The notes below the pieces were generated by a model. It worked only from the letters and a program-made list of their open reading frames with translations. It did no database searches and was not told the origin of the DNA. The position numbers and the translations under genes were made by a program. This document shows positions 1 to 8,757 of a stretch of DNA of 36,873 bases, one piece after another (the first letter of the stretch is position 1; every line of letters begins with the position of its first letter). The DNA lies in assembly GCA_022768005.1 (NCBI GenBank), contig JALEMF010000061.1, forward strand, positions 1 to 36,873, written 5' to 3'. Origin of the DNA: Bacteroidales bacterium. Its GTDB lineage: Bacteria; Bacteroidota; Bacteroidia; Bacteroidales; Muribaculaceae.

Positions 1-1052
1 TAACGACGAGCATTGGCAAGGTGTGTGTTATAGTCAGAGGCAAAATTATGGTAGCCTGAAAAGTCTTCTTTAGCACACATATAGATATAGTCGTGCTTTG
101 AGCAGTTCAGAACTTCATCAAGAGTAGTTTTTTCCGGTATGCGAATAGGACCGGGAGGTAATCCGTGGTTGAGGTAAGTGTTATAGGGAGAACGCTTTTG
201 AATGTGTTGCTGAGTAATTCTGCGGAGCGAGAAATCACCTACCGCAAATTTCACTGTCGGATCTGCCTGAAGAGGCATATTACGGTCAAGCCTGTTAATA
301 TACAGTCTGGCAATAATTCCGTGTTCGCTTTTCTTTGCCGATTCCTCCTCCACTATTGATGCAACGATGGCAACATCGGAAGGAGTCAAACCGAGTTGTG
401 CGGCTTTACTTTTTCTCACGTCAGTCCAAAACTTATCGTGATGCGACAACAAAGTGTTGATAACCGTTGCTGCATCAGCAGTCCAATAAAATTCGTATGA
501 GTCAGGTATAAATGCAGCCTGGAACTGTTCTTTGCGGTAACCTGCCTTGGTAAGGATAGTGTCACAAGCCTGCATAAAATTATCAGAAGAAAAAGACATT
601 TGGCTTGAGACCTTAGCAGCCAACTGGTCCATAGTCCTGATATTGTTAAAAATAACTTTCACAGGCGTCTGATGTCCGTAAAGCATACGTCTTGCGATAC
701 GTATGGGTTTATCTCCGGCGCTGATGCGGTAAGCACCGGGCTTGACATCGGAAATTTTCCCCATGACAGAAATTGAACTGATAGTAGCCTTTCCTGTTTC
801 TTCTCCTATGGTCATAATTGAATCCTTGACAGCACTTTCAGTAGAGCCTTTAGGGATATATACCCACTTGCCTTCTTGTCCGTAGCCTGTAAGCATATCA
901 TTGATAAATACGTAGCCTGCAAAGATTGCGATAATACCTATCAAAAGCAAGAGGTATTTAATTTTTCTTTTAGAACTATTCTTAGTTGCCGCACCTTTAG
1001 GCTTTGTGCTTAAAGACCTGCGTTTAGAGTTTTTCTTTTCCGATGTATTCAT
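1..1052 (-). CDS. mltG: Endolytic murein transglycosylase MltG (3' end beyond window)
   Basis: Membrane-anchored lytic transglycosylase that cleaves nascent peptidoglycan strands. I translated the minus strand from the ATG at 1052; the frame stays open to base 1, so the C-terminal end is missing (about 350 residues seen). A Lys/Arg/Ser-rich cytoplasmic tail (residues 1-33) is followed by one hydrophobic helix (about 35-52), then a LysM-like part and the YceG catalytic domain. Diagnostic motifs seen are ASIVEEES (the catalytic Glu lies in this motif in the family), QADPTVKFA and the late SPYNTY...GLPPGPI block. It lies 33 bp downstream of the ABC-F gene on the same strand, so it is probably cotranscribed with it. 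The family assignment is secure. Confidence 0.93.
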   Translation of the reverse strand, partial: MNTSEKKNSKRRSLSTKPKGAATKNSSKRKIKYLLLLIGIIAIFAGYVFINDMLTGYGQEGKWVYIPKGSTESAVKDSIMTIGEETGKATISSISVMGKISDVKPGAYRISAGDKPIRIARRMLYGHQTPVKVIFNNIRTMDQLAAKVSSQMSFSSDNFMQACDTILTKAGYRKEQFQAAFIPDSYEFYWTADAATVINTLLSHHDKFWTDVRKSKAAQLGLTPSDVAIVASIVEEESAKKSEHGIIARLYINRLDRNMPLQADPTVKFAVGDFSLRRITQQHIQKRSPYNTYLNHGLPPGPIRIPEKTTLDEVLNCSKHDYIYMCAKEDFSGYHNFASDYNTHLANARR

Positions 1053-1085
1053 AGTTATTATTGAATAGATGCTTTTCAAAAAAGA

Positions 1086-3056
1086 TTATTTACCACCCAT
1101 TTCTTCGTATTCCATAGAAGCGAGTTCCCATACGCTCATAGCATTTTCAAGAGCTTTGTTAAGAGCGGCATGGCGTTCGAAAATATCCCCGTCAGTCTTA
1201 CCGGAAGAAATTTCAGCCTCAACGTCAGCAATTTGTTTTTCAAGACTCGCTATACTTTCTTCTGCATCTGTAACTTTTTTCTTTGCTTTGCGAATCATTT
1301 TCTCACGCTCACGTTGCTCTGCGTAAGACAGGTGAGGCTTTTCTTCAGCAGCAGCTACTTTAGGAGGGTCTTGTTTTACTTCTTTTTTAGCCGGAGCGAC
1401 TTGTCTTGAAGGCGTTGGAGACTTTGATAATTCAAGTTCCTGAAGCGAAGCAAGTTTTTTCTTTTCAAGAAAATCATAAATACCGCCAAGACATTCCGTA
1501 ACCTTACCGCCACCGAACTCATACACCTTCTCCACAAGTCCGTCAAGGAACTCACGGTCGTGGCTGACAACGATAACAGTACCGTTAAAATCTTTAATAG
1601 CCTGTTTCAGAATATCCTTAGTTTTCATATCAAGGTGATTCGTAGGTTCGTCAAGGATAAGGAGATTTACAGGTTCAAGAAGAAGTCTTATCATAGCCAG
1701 ACGAGTTTTCTCACCGCCGGAAAGAACTTTCACCTTCTTATCAATAGCCTCACCACCGAACATAAATGCACCGAGAATATCACGAATCTTAGTGCGTATA
1801 TCCCCTACCGCCACACGGTCAATAGTGTCAAAGACAGTCAAATCTTCATCAAGCAGTTGTGCCTGATTCTGAGCGAAATACCCAATTTTAACATTGTGTC
1901 CGATTTTGAGTGTACCGGTGTAAGGGATTTCGCCCATAATACATTTGACAAGAGTGGATTTACCTTCACCGTTTTTACCTACGAAAGCCACTTTTTCTCC
2001 ACGCTTGATAGTAAATGAAGCCCCTGAGAAAACCACGTGGTCACCGTAAGCCTTAGCCAAATCGTCAGCTATCACCGGGTAGTCACCGCTGCGCGGAGCC
2101 GGCGGAAACTTAAGGTTCAAATGTGAAGTATCCACTTCATCAACCTCAATTCTCTCAATCTTGGCAAGCTGCTTAATACGGCTCTGAACTTGTACAGACT
2201 TCGTAGCCTTATACCTGAATCTTTCAATAAAATCTTCGGTTTCTTGAATCTGCTTTTGTTGATTTTGGTATGCCCTCATTTGCTGCTCAATACGTTCCTT
2301 ACGAAGCTCCACGTACTTTGAATAATTCACGGAATAATCGTAAATCTTTCCGAGTGAAATCTCAATGGTGCGGTTCGTGACATTATCGATAAAGGCACGG
2401 TCGTGACTAACAAGAACCACGGCATTAGCCTTTGAGATAAGGAAATTTTCAAGCCACTGGATAGATTCTATATCCAAGTGGTTCGTAGGTTCGTCAAGGA
2501 GCAATACGTCAGGGTGGCGGAGAAGCAACTTTGCAAGTTCGATACGCATACGCCAACCACCGGAAAACTCAGAAGTCATACGATTAAAATCTTCACGATT
2601 AAAACCGAGTCCGAGAAGAGTCTTTTCCATTTCCGCTTGTGAATTTTCACTTTCTTCCATAGCAATACGTTCCGTAAGGGTTGTCATACGGTCAATCAGA
2701 TTATGGTACGAATCAGTATCATAGTCTGTACGTTCTTGCAGTTCGGCAGTCATACTGTCAAGGTCAGCATGCATTTTGTCAAGATGAGCAAAAGCTTGAC
2801 GGACCTCCTCAATAACAGTAGTAGAATCGCTTAAATTCATCTGTTGCGGGAGGTAACCTATAGTGACATCTTGTGGCACGGAAACCGACCCGGAAGTAGG
2901 CTTTTGAAGTCCTGCGATAATCTTGAGCATAGTGGATTTACCGGCGCCATTCTTCCCTACAAGAGCAATTTTATCCTTCTTATTGATAACATAGCTGATG
3001 TTATCAAATAGAGATTTAGCACTAAATTCAACAGACAGATTATTAATCGAAATCAT
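1086..3056 (-). CDS. ABC-F family ATPase (ribosome-associated, Uup/YheS-like)
   Basis: A 656-residue protein with two ATP-binding cassettes and no membrane segments, as expected of ABC-F proteins that act on the ribosome and not in transport. Cassette 1 has Walker A GKNGAGKST (residues 34-42), signature FSGGW and Walker B LLLDEPTNHLD. Cassette 2 has GKNGEGKST, LSGGEKTR and LILDEPTNHLD. A charged linker joins them, and the last ~100 residues are a Lys/Glu-rich coiled coil, as in the Uup/YheS branches. Which branch it belongs to, and whether it rescues stalled ribosomes or gives antibiotic protection, cannot be told from motifs; the housekeeping neighbours favour a general translation role. No clear TAnnTTTG promoter is seen in the 132 bp upstream, although the gpmI terminator lies there. 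Confidence 0.93.
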   Translation of the reverse strand: MISINNLSVEFSAKSLFDNISYVINKKDKIALVGKNGAGKSTMLKIIAGLQKPTSGSVSVPQDVTIGYLPQQMNLSDSTTVIEEVRQAFAHLDKMHADLDSMTAELQERTDYDTDSYHNLIDRMTTLTERIAMEESENSQAEMEKTLLGLGFNREDFNRMTSEFSGGWRMRIELAKLLLRHPDVLLLDEPTNHLDIESIQWLENFLISKANAVVLVSHDRAFIDNVTNRTIEISLGKIYDYSVNYSKYVELRKERIEQQMRAYQNQQKQIQETEDFIERFRYKATKSVQVQSRIKQLAKIERIEVDEVDTSHLNLKFPPAPRSGDYPVIADDLAKAYGDHVVFSGASFTIKRGEKVAFVGKNGEGKSTLVKCIMGEIPYTGTLKIGHNVKIGYFAQNQAQLLDEDLTVFDTIDRVAVGDIRTKIRDILGAFMFGGEAIDKKVKVLSGGEKTRLAMIRLLLEPVNLLILDEPTNHLDMKTKDILKQAIKDFNGTVIVVSHDREFLDGLVEKVYEFGGGKVTECLGGIYDFLEKKKLASLQELELSKSPTPSRQVAPAKKEVKQDPPKVAAAEEKPHLSYAEQREREKMIRKAKKKVTDAEESIASLEKQIADVEAEISSGKTDGDIFERHAALNKALENAMSVWELASMEYEEMGGK

Positions 3057-3111
3057 AAAACGGAAATAAGAAATTGTAACTATAATTATATCGGGATAAG
3101 GATTGCCAGAT

Positions 3112-3165
3112 AATATTAAAAATTACCGGAAGTACCAAAAATGATAAATGGTAAGTCCGGTAATT
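3112..3165 (-). terminator. Rho-independent terminator after gpmI
   Basis: Arms AATTACCGGA (3121-3130) and TCCGGTAATT (3156-3165) pair perfectly. An inner TACCA/TGGTA stem (3133-3137 with 3149-3153) stacks on them across a symmetric AG/AG internal loop. Read on the minus strand the stem runs into five T residues. It lies just downstream of the gpmI stop codon and upstream of the ABC-F start, so it should separate the two units. Confidence 0.75.
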
Positions 3166-3188
3166 ATATGAGAGATAAAAGAAAATTA

Positions 3189-4706
3189 TCAGTCCTTGAT
3201 AAGGTCTTTACCTGTCATTTCAGCAGGCTGCTTAAGTCCCATGATGTGAAGAATAGTAGGAGCGACATCAGCAAGAATACCATCTTCAACCTTTGCAGAC
3301 TTGTCAGTAGTGACATATACACAAGGCACAGGATTAAGTGAGTGAGCAGTGTTAGGAGTACCGTCTTCATTGAGAGCGTGGTCAGCATTACCGTGGTCAG
3401 CGATGATAATCACTTCATAGCCTGTAGCCTTAGCAGCCTCAACGGTTTCATTTACACATTGGTCAATAGTCTTAACCGCCTTTTCTATAGCCTCGTAAAC
3501 ACCGGTGTGACCAACCATATCACCATTAGCATAGTTAACAACGATAAAGTCATACACATTTTCCTTGATAGCAGCCACGAGTTTATCTTTAACCTCGAAT
3601 GCACTCATTTCAGGCTTAAGGTCGTAAGTAGCGACCTTAGGAGAAGGAACGAGGATACGGTCTTCACCTTCGTAAGGAGTTTCACGTCCGCCATTGAAGA
3701 AGAAAGTGACGTGAGCGTACTTTTCAGTTTCAGCAATATGCAGCTGGCGTTTACCGAGCTTTGAAAGATATTCACCGAGAGTGTTTTGAACATTTTCCTT
3801 ATCGAACAAGATGTGTACACCCTTGAATGAAGAATCGTACGGAGTCATACAGAAATATTGCAAATCCGGAACAGTCTTCATACCTTGTTCTTCCATATCC
3901 TGCTGAGTGAGCACAACAGTGATTTCCTTAGCACGGTCGTTTCTGTAATTGAAGAAAATTACAGCATCACCCGGCTTGATAGTACCGTCAACAGTAGAAT
4001 TATTAATAGGCTTGATGAATTCGTCTGTCACATCTTCATCGTAGCTTTCCTGCATCGCAGCCACCATATCGGCAGACTGTTTACCTTCGCCCTTTACGAG
4101 CAAATCGTACGCGACTTTAATACGTTCCCAACGTTTGTCACGGTCCATAGCATAGAAACGACCGATGATAGAAGCGATTTTACCGGCAGACTGTTCACAG
4201 TGCTGTTGAAGTCTTTCAATAAAACCTTTACCGCTATGAGGGTCAGTGTCACGACCGTCCATAAAACAGTGGATAAACACGTCTTTAAGATCGTATTTCT
4301 TAGCAATGTCACAAAGAGCAAAAAGGTGGTCAAAAGAGGAGTGTACACCACCGTCGGAAGTAAGCCCCATAAAGTGGATAGCCTTACCGTTATCCTTAGC
4401 GTAAGAGAAAGCTCTCTTGATTTCAGGATTTTCAAGGATAGATCCGTCCTTAATAGACTTATTGATCTTAACGAGGTCTTGATAAAGGACACGCCCTGCA
4501 CCGATATTCAAGTGGCCGACTTCCGAGTTACCCATCTGACCGTCAGGCAATCCGACATTTTCTCCGCTCGCTTGAAGTTTGGAATGAGGATAAGTCTTCA
4601 AGAGATAGTCCCAGTAAGGAGTAGGAGTTTCAAAGATGACATCACTTTTAGTATGGTTGCCGATACCCCAACCATCAAGAATCATTAATAATGCTTTCTT
4701 AGCCAT
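3189..4706 (-). CDS. gpmI: 2,3-bisphosphoglycerate-independent phosphoglycerate mutase
   Basis: Interconverts 3- and 2-phosphoglycerate in glycolysis and gluconeogenesis through a phosphoserine intermediate, using two Mn ions. From the ATG at 4706 the protein has 505 residues, normal for the family. It shows the N-terminal metal motif DGWG (D11), the phospho-acceptor Ser61 in GNSEVGH, DGGVHS, GRDTDP, and the C-terminal metal site ADHGNADHA. The same frame opens 48 bp further upstream at 4754, but that ATG lies inside the predicted -7 promoter element (4752-4759) and family members begin with the [12 protein letters not shown] stretch, so 4706 is chosen. The gene is monocistronic: own promoter, own terminator. 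Confidence 0.96.
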   Translation of the reverse strand: MAKKALLMILDGWGIGNHTKSDVIFETPTPYWDYLLKTYPHSKLQASGENVGLPDGQMGNSEVGHLNIGAGRVLYQDLVKINKSIKDGSILENPEIKRAFSYAKDNGKAIHFMGLTSDGGVHSSFDHLFALCDIAKKYDLKDVFIHCFMDGRDTDPHSGKGFIERLQQHCEQSAGKIASIIGRFYAMDRDKRWERIKVAYDLLVKGEGKQSADMVAAMQESYDEDVTDEFIKPINNSTVDGTIKPGDAVIFFNYRNDRAKEITVVLTQQDMEEQGMKTVPDLQYFCMTPYDSSFKGVHILFDKENVQNTLGEYLSKLGKRQLHIAETEKYAHVTFFFNGGRETPYEGEDRILVPSPKVATYDLKPEMSAFEVKDKLVAAIKENVYDFIVVNYANGDMVGHTGVYEAIEKAVKTIDQCVNETVEAAKATGYEVIIIADHGNADHALNEDGTPNTAHSLNPVPCVYVTTDKSAKVEDGILADVAPTILHIMGLKQPAEMTGKDLIKD

Positions 4707-4751
4707 AATATAAAGTAATTTATAATATTTGTCTATAGAGTTTTCGGACTG

Positions 4752-4759
4752 CAAAGGTA
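4752..4759 (-). promoter_or_regulatory. Predicted gpmI promoter, -7 element
   Basis: TACCTTTG on the minus strand fits the Bacteroidota -7 consensus TAnnTTTG and ends 45 bp before the chosen gpmI start. The -33 position holds only a 3-of-4 match (TATG, 20-bp spacer). Confidence 0.6.
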
Positions 4760-4894
4760 CGGAAAAAATTCGGAATAGGCATAATTAAAAAGCGTTATAA
4801 GTTGCATAAAATACGAAGCAAAATTCATTAACGAAATTTTAGAAGAAAATTATGAAAATTTTAGATAAAAATAACTTCAAAAAATGCCGGAAAT

Positions 4895-4925
4895 TTTGCT
4901 AAGTAAATAAAAATGAGTAACTTTG
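4895..4925 (+). promoter_or_regulatory. Promoter of the rplM operon
   Basis: TTTG (4895-4898) and TAACTTTG (4918-4925) are separated by 19 bp, an exact match to the -33/-7 consensus of the Bacteroidota housekeeping sigma factor. It predicts transcription starting near 4930 and a 5' leader of about 100 nt before rplM. Confidence 0.8.
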
Positions 4926-4930
4926 CAAGC

Positions 4931-5034
4931 CGATTTTATCCAAAAGCAATAATCGGGAGTACCGCATAGCAACTTTTGGCCGAGTTAACTATGTGAGTAT
5001 GACCATGTTAAATTAACATTAAAAACAAATTGAA
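4931..5034 (+). promoter_or_regulatory. Structured 5' leader of rplM (candidate ribosomal-protein leader)
   Basis: The roughly 100-nt leader contains arms CCAAAAG (4940-4946) and CTTTTGG (4973-4979), with an inner CGG/CCG pairing (4954-4956 with 4962-4964). No short reading frame or T-tract terminator is obvious. Leaders of r-protein operons often bind an encoded protein (L13 in some bacteria), so autoregulation is plausible, but I do not recognise this as a named RNA family. Confidence 0.4.
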
Positions 5035-5514
5035 GTGGATACTTTAAGTTACAAAACATCTTACCCGAAAGCAGAGAACGATAGCGCAAAATGGTACGTT
5101 ATCGATGCAACAGACCAAGTATTAGGTCGTCTCTGCGCAAAAGTTGCGAAGATTCTTCGCGGCAAATACAAACCAAGTTACTCACCATTCTTTGAATGTG
5201 GTGACAACGTGATCATCATCAACGCCGACAAAGTAAAACTTACAGGCAAGAAGATGACAGACCGCATCTACCTCAGCTACACAGGCTATCCCGGCGGTCA
5301 ACGTCAAGCAACACCGGAAATCCTTATTAAAAAATCATTTAATAAGCACATTAAACCGGGTATGCACCCACTTTTCATCCAAGTAATGAAAGGTATGCTC
5401 CCAAAAAATCGTATTGGTCGCCGTCTCATTGAACACATGCACGTTTACAATGGTTCAAGCCACCCACACGAAGCACAAAACCCAGAAGTTCTTGACATTA
5501 ACACATTGAAATAA
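5035..5514 (+). CDS. rplM: 50S ribosomal protein L13 (GTG start)
   Basis: Large-subunit protein that binds 23S rRNA early in assembly. It has 159 residues, against about 142 in E. coli; the extra length is a Bacteroidota-type N-terminal start (DTLSYKT) and C-terminal tail. Core motifs are seen: VIDATDQVLGRLCAKVAKILRG, where the ADP-ribosyl-like fold begins, then GDNVIIINADKVKLTG, YTGYPGG and the MLPKNRIGRR block. The start codon is GTG at 5035. No in-frame ATG fits, and the N-terminal sequence agrees with relatives from GTG onward. First gene of the rplM-rpsI-rpsB-tsf group; rpsI begins 9 bp after its stop. Confidence 0.97.
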   Translation: MDTLSYKTSYPKAENDSAKWYVIDATDQVLGRLCAKVAKILRGKYKPSYSPFFECGDNVIIINADKVKLTGKKMTDRIYLSYTGYPGGQRQATPEILIKKSFNKHIKPGMHPLFIQVMKGMLPKNRIGRRLIEHMHVYNGSSHPHEAQNPEVLDINTLK

Positions 5515-5523
5515 TCGTAGAAT

Positions 5524-5910
5524 ATGGAAACAGTAAATGCAGTAGGCCGCCGTAAAGCAGCCATCGCCAGAGTAATCGTAAAAGAAGGCAACGGTGCCAT
5601 CACCGTGAACAAACGTTCTCTCGAAGTATATTTCCCATCTTCGATTCTTCAATTTATCGTAAAACAACCACTTACAACACTTGACTGCGTAGAAAAATAC
5701 GACATTCACGTAAACCTTAACGGTGGTGGTTTTAAAGGTCAGGCAGAAGCACTCCGCCTCGCTATCGCACGCGCACTTGTAAAAATCAATCCTGAAGACA
5801 AGCACGCACTTCGCGTTGAAGGCTTCATGACACGTGACCCGCGTTCTGTAGAACGTAAAAAACCGGGTCGTCCAAAAGCTCGTAAACGCTTCCAATTCTC
5901 AAAACGTTAA
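5524..5910 (+). CDS. rpsI: 30S ribosomal protein S9
   Basis: Small-subunit protein whose C-terminal tail reaches the P-site tRNA. Its 128 residues match the usual length. The conserved NAVGRRKAAIARV N-terminus, GGGFKGQAEALRLAIARAL centre and Lys/Arg-rich KKPGRPKARKRFQFSKR tail are all present. The terminal SKR is the part that contacts tRNA in known ribosomes. It is in the standard order after rplM and 9 bp from it, so the two are cotranscribed. Confidence 0.98.
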   Translation: METVNAVGRRKAAIARVIVKEGNGAITVNKRSLEVYFPSSILQFIVKQPLTTLDCVEKYDIHVNLNGGGFKGQAEALRLAIARALVKINPEDKHALRVEGFMTRDPRSVERKKPGRPKARKRFQFSKR

Positions 5911-5939
5911 TATATTATCGTATTGCTGCAGCATAGCCG

Positions 5940-6052
5940 CATAAAGCAAATACATATATATTATATAGTGTTTAGTATCTAAATCTCGGCGATGGACACG
6001 TTCCCTACCCCGGGATTGAATAATCGGAACGTAAACAAAAATAATTAAACAA
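5940..6052 (+). promoter_or_regulatory. Structured leader upstream of rpsB
   Basis: The 142-bp rpsI-rpsB gap holds arms ACGTTCC (5998-6004) and GGAACGT (6026-6032) around a loop with CCCGGG and an AATCGG stretch that could pair with CCGGGATT as an alternative fold. No good TAnnTTTG element is seen, so rpsB may be read from the rplM promoter. S2 leaders are autoregulatory in some bacteria; the role here is inferred. Confidence 0.4.
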
Positions 6053-6865
6053 ATGCAAACTCCAACATTTGAACAACTCCTTGAAGCAACTTGCCACTTC
6101 GGTCACTTAAAAAGAAAATGGAACCCCGCAATGGCGCCTTACATCTTCATGGAACGTAATGGTATCCACATCATAGACCTCTACAAGACAGCAGCAAAAC
6201 TTGAAGATGCTGCTGCAGCATTGAAGAGCATCGCAAAAGCAGGAAAGAAAGTTCTTTTCGTAGCTACTAAAAAACAGGCCAAACAAGTTATCGCAGACCA
6301 CGCAAACGCAATCGGTATGCCATACGTGATTGAACGCTGGCCGGGCGGTATGCTTACAAACTTCCCGACAATCCGTAAGGCTGTAAAGAAAATTGCATCT
6401 ATTGACAAAATGACAAACGATGGCACTTTCGACAACCTTTCAAAACGCGAACAACTTCAAATCACACGTCAACGTGCAAAACTCGAAAAGACACTCGGCT
6501 CAATCGCAGATATGAACCGTCTTCCATCAGCACTTTTCGTAGTTGACGTACTTAAAGAAAAGATTGCAGTAGCAGAAGCAAACCGCCTCGGTATTCCTGT
6601 ATTCGCAATCGTAGATACAAACTCAGACCCTACAAACGTAGATTTCGTTATCCCTGCAAACGATGACGCATCTAAGTCAATCAACATCATTCTTGACACA
6701 GTTTGTGGCGCAATGAGCGAAGGTCTTGAAGAACGCAAAGTAGAAAAGGTAGATGCTCAAGCTGCAGAAGGCGAAGTTGCACCTGCTCCAAAGCGTGAAC
6801 GTCGTCGCGTAAACCGCAAAAATGCTGAAGCTGCCGCTCCTGCTGCAGAAGAAGCTGCTGAATAA
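6053..6865 (+). CDS. rpsB: 30S ribosomal protein S2
   Basis: Small-subunit head protein, needed for S1 recruitment where S1 exists. The N-terminal FEQLLEATCHFGHLKRKWNPAM block, the IDLYKT segment, WPGGMLTNF and the DTNSDP block (about residues 188-196) are family hallmarks. At 270 residues it is longer than E. coli S2 (241) because of an acidic/Ala-rich tail, from about residue 228, that also carries an RERRRVNRK basic patch. Such tails are common in Bacteroidota. Start ATG at 6053 follows an A-rich stretch (AATTAAACAA) with no Shine-Dalgarno. Precedes tsf by 86 bp. Confidence 0.97.
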   Translation: MQTPTFEQLLEATCHFGHLKRKWNPAMAPYIFMERNGIHIIDLYKTAAKLEDAAAALKSIAKAGKKVLFVATKKQAKQVIADHANAIGMPYVIERWPGGMLTNFPTIRKAVKKIASIDKMTNDGTFDNLSKREQLQITRQRAKLEKTLGSIADMNRLPSALFVVDVLKEKIAVAEANRLGIPVFAIVDTNSDPTNVDFVIPANDDASKSINIILDTVCGAMSEGLEERKVEKVDAQAAEGEVAPAPKRERRRVNRKNAEAAAPAAEEAAE

Positions 6866-6882
6866 AATCGCGCAAAACAAAC

Positions 6883-6909
6883 ACATCGGTCAACACAGTT
6901 GACCGATGT
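6883..6909 (+). terminator. 12-bp hairpin between rpsB and tsf (attenuator or partial terminator)
   Basis: Arms ACATCGGTCAAC (6883-6894) and GTTGACCGATGT (6898-6909) are perfectly complementary around a 3-nt loop. Only a weak T-run (TTTAAAT) follows on the plus strand. It may lower or process tsf readthrough, or stabilise the upstream mRNA end. Confidence 0.6.
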
Positions 6910-6951
6910 TTAAATAAAAAGAATTACTAACTATTTAACATCCAAAACATC

Positions 6952-7776
6952 ATGGCTGTTACTATTGAAGATATTAAAAAACTTCGTCACCTCACAAGCG
7001 CTGGTCTTACAGACTGCAAAAATGCACTTAACGAAGCAAACGGAGATATGCAAGTTGCTGTAGAAATTCTTCGTAAGAAGGGACAAGCAGTTGCTGCAAA
7101 ACGTGAAGACCGTGAAGCATCTGAAGGTTGCGTACTTTCAAAACACGAAGGCGACTTTGCCGCTGTAGTAGCACTCAAGTGTGAAACAGACTTCGTAGCT
7201 AAAAATGCAGGTTTCGTAGAACTAACAAACAAGATTCTCGACGCTGCAGTTGCAAATCGTGTACAAAACATTGAAGACCTTAAAGCACTTGCTATTGATG
7301 GTCGTACAATCGCAGACCTTATCATCGAAGAGACAGGTAAGACAGGTGAAAAATGTGAACTTGGTGCATACGAATGTATCACTGCTCCATCAGTAACTTC
7401 TTACAACCACTTCGGTAATAAACTTGCTACAATCGTTGGTTTCAACGTAGCCGGTGCTGATGCAACCGTTCTCCGTGACGTTGCTATGCAAGCTGCTGCA
7501 ATGAACCCTGTTGCTGCAACAATCGAACAAGTTCCTGAAGACATTCGCAAACAAGAACTTGAAATCGGTCGTGAAAAAGCACGCGAAGAAGGCAAACCTG
7601 AAGCAATCCTTGATCGTATCGCAGAAGGTCGTCTTAACAAATTCTACAAAGAATCAGTTCTTATCGAACAAGAATTCGTTAAAGATCCGTCACTCACAGT
7701 AGGTAAATACCTTGCTAAGAGCCAAGCAGGTCTTACAGTTGTAGATTTCAAACGTGTAAACCTCAACGAAGACTAA
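6952..7776 (+). CDS. tsf: Translation elongation factor Ts
   Basis: Nucleotide exchange factor for EF-Tu. The 274-residue protein opens with the UBA-like domain (KKLRHLTSAGLTDCKNAL, residues 9-26) and the conserved LRKKG at about 40-44. The core domain follows, with the ALKCETDFVAKN block that contacts EF-Tu (about residues 75-86) and the LVPGV-equivalent C-terminal dimer region (SLTVGKYLAKSQAGLTV). Partnership with rpsB is the near-universal bacterial arrangement. Followed by a hairpin at 7799-7832. Confidence 0.98.
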   Translation: MAVTIEDIKKLRHLTSAGLTDCKNALNEANGDMQVAVEILRKKGQAVAAKREDREASEGCVLSKHEGDFAAVVALKCETDFVAKNAGFVELTNKILDAAVANRVQNIEDLKALAIDGRTIADLIIEETGKTGEKCELGAYECITAPSVTSYNHFGNKLATIVGFNVAGADATVLRDVAMQAAAMNPVAATIEQVPEDIRKQELEIGREKAREEGKPEAILDRIAEGRLNKFYKESVLIEQEFVKDPSLTVGKYLAKSQAGLTVVDFKRVNLNED

Positions 7777-7798
7777 TCAAAGACATTAGTTATATCAC

Positions 7799-7832
7799 AA
7801 GAAAGGCTGTACCGATTGGCGCAGCCTTTCTT
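7799..7832 (+). terminator. Hairpin terminator between tsf and ribF
   Basis: AAGAAAGGCTG (7799-7809) pairs with CAGCCTTTCTT (7822-7832), an 11-bp stem with a 12-nt loop, followed by TATTATATAT. It lies between two convergent genes and can serve both strands, though the T-tract is weak on either side. Confidence 0.75.
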
Positions 7833-7854
7833 ATTATATATCTAAAAGCTAAAT

Positions 7855-8751
7855 TTAAAATGCGAGCAAATTCATAGTGTTGACTTTGTCTATTTCAAGT
7901 TGTGCTTTCAGTTCTTCAATGGAATTAAATGTGCGTTCGTTCCTCAAATATTTCACAAAAGACAGTGAAATTCGCTCACCATATAACTTTTGCGAAATAC
8001 CTATGATATGTGCTTCAATGGAAATCGGAGATTGTTCACCGTCAATAGTAGGTCGATGACCGATATTTACCATAGCCGGATATTTTAAGCCACCTTTGAG
8101 AGTCACATAGCATGCATAAACACCTTTTCCGGGAATTAACTTGTCAGCAAAATTAATTCCGATATTAGCCGTAGGAAAACCGATAGTACGACCTAACTGC
8201 TTCCCGTAAACCACATTTCCGGAAAGAGTAAAATTATATCCGAGAAGCCTGTTGGCCTTGTTAATATCAGAATCAAGGAGACAACTGCGAATGATGGACG
8301 AATTAACATTTTCTCCATCTACAAGGTATTCCGGCTCTCTGAGGAAAGAAATACCTTCCTCCTCTCCTATCCTGACATAATCATCAAAAGTAAAGGAAAT
8401 ATCAGAGCCGAAACGATTATTAAAGCCGAGAATAATAGTATCCACATCGTAGTCAGCCTTAAGTTTGCGCATATAGTCGCGTGCAGTGAGATTACGCAAC
8501 TTAGAGGTAAAATCAAGAATTGAAACTGTATCCACTCCGCAGTCAAAGAGGTGTTTACGCTTTTCCTCCGGAGAAGAAATAAGTTTAGGTGCAAGTTCGG
8601 GCTTAATAATGGAAAGCGGATGATTTGCAAATGTAATCACAAGAGAGATGCAATCACGGCTTTTTGCTTCATCTACCAAATGGCGCAATAAATCACGGTG
8701 ACCGAGATGTACGCCATCAAACATTCCTATAGTAGCAACGGCTCGACTCAC
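7855..8751 (-). CDS. ribF: Bifunctional riboflavin kinase / FAD synthetase
   Basis: Makes FMN from riboflavin and then FAD. The 298-residue protein has the N-terminal nucleotidyltransferase domain with GMFDGVHLGH (residues 8-17) and the C-terminal kinase domain with GRTIGFPTANI and GVYACYV, both complete. It is the last gene of a six-gene minus-strand run; its start lies 6 bp after the stop of the HAD phosphatase gene, suggesting coupled expression. Confidence 0.96.
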   Translation of the reverse strand: MSRAVATIGMFDGVHLGHRDLLRHLVDEAKSRDCISLVITFANHPLSIIKPELAPKLISSPEEKRKHLFDCGVDTVSILDFTSKLRNLTARDYMRKLKADYDVDTIILGFNNRFGSDISFTFDDYVRIGEEEGISFLREPEYLVDGENVNSSIIRSCLLDSDINKANRLLGYNFTLSGNVVYGKQLGRTIGFPTANIGINFADKLIPGKGVYACYVTLKGGLKYPAMVNIGHRPTIDGEQSPISIEAHIIGISQKLYGERISLSFVKYLRNERTFNSIEELKAQLEIDKVNTMNLLAF

Positions 8752-8757
8752 GACAAA

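Noticed and set aside
1560..2018. A 152-codon plus-strand frame opposite the ABC-F gene
   Set aside because: Antisense to two conserved ATPase motifs; composition is not that of a real protein in this genome.
3858..4688. A 276-codon plus-strand reading frame opposite gpmI
   Set aside because: It is antisense to the intact, well-conserved gpmI, has no recognisable motifs and no promoter; the open frame reflects gpmI codon bias.
4707..4754. Longer N-terminus for gpmI
   Set aside because: The upstream ATG sits in the predicted -7 element and the added residues are not part of the family.
4931..5034. Assignment of the rplM leader to a named Rfam family
   Set aside because: I see a hairpin but cannot confirm a consensus without a covariance-model search.
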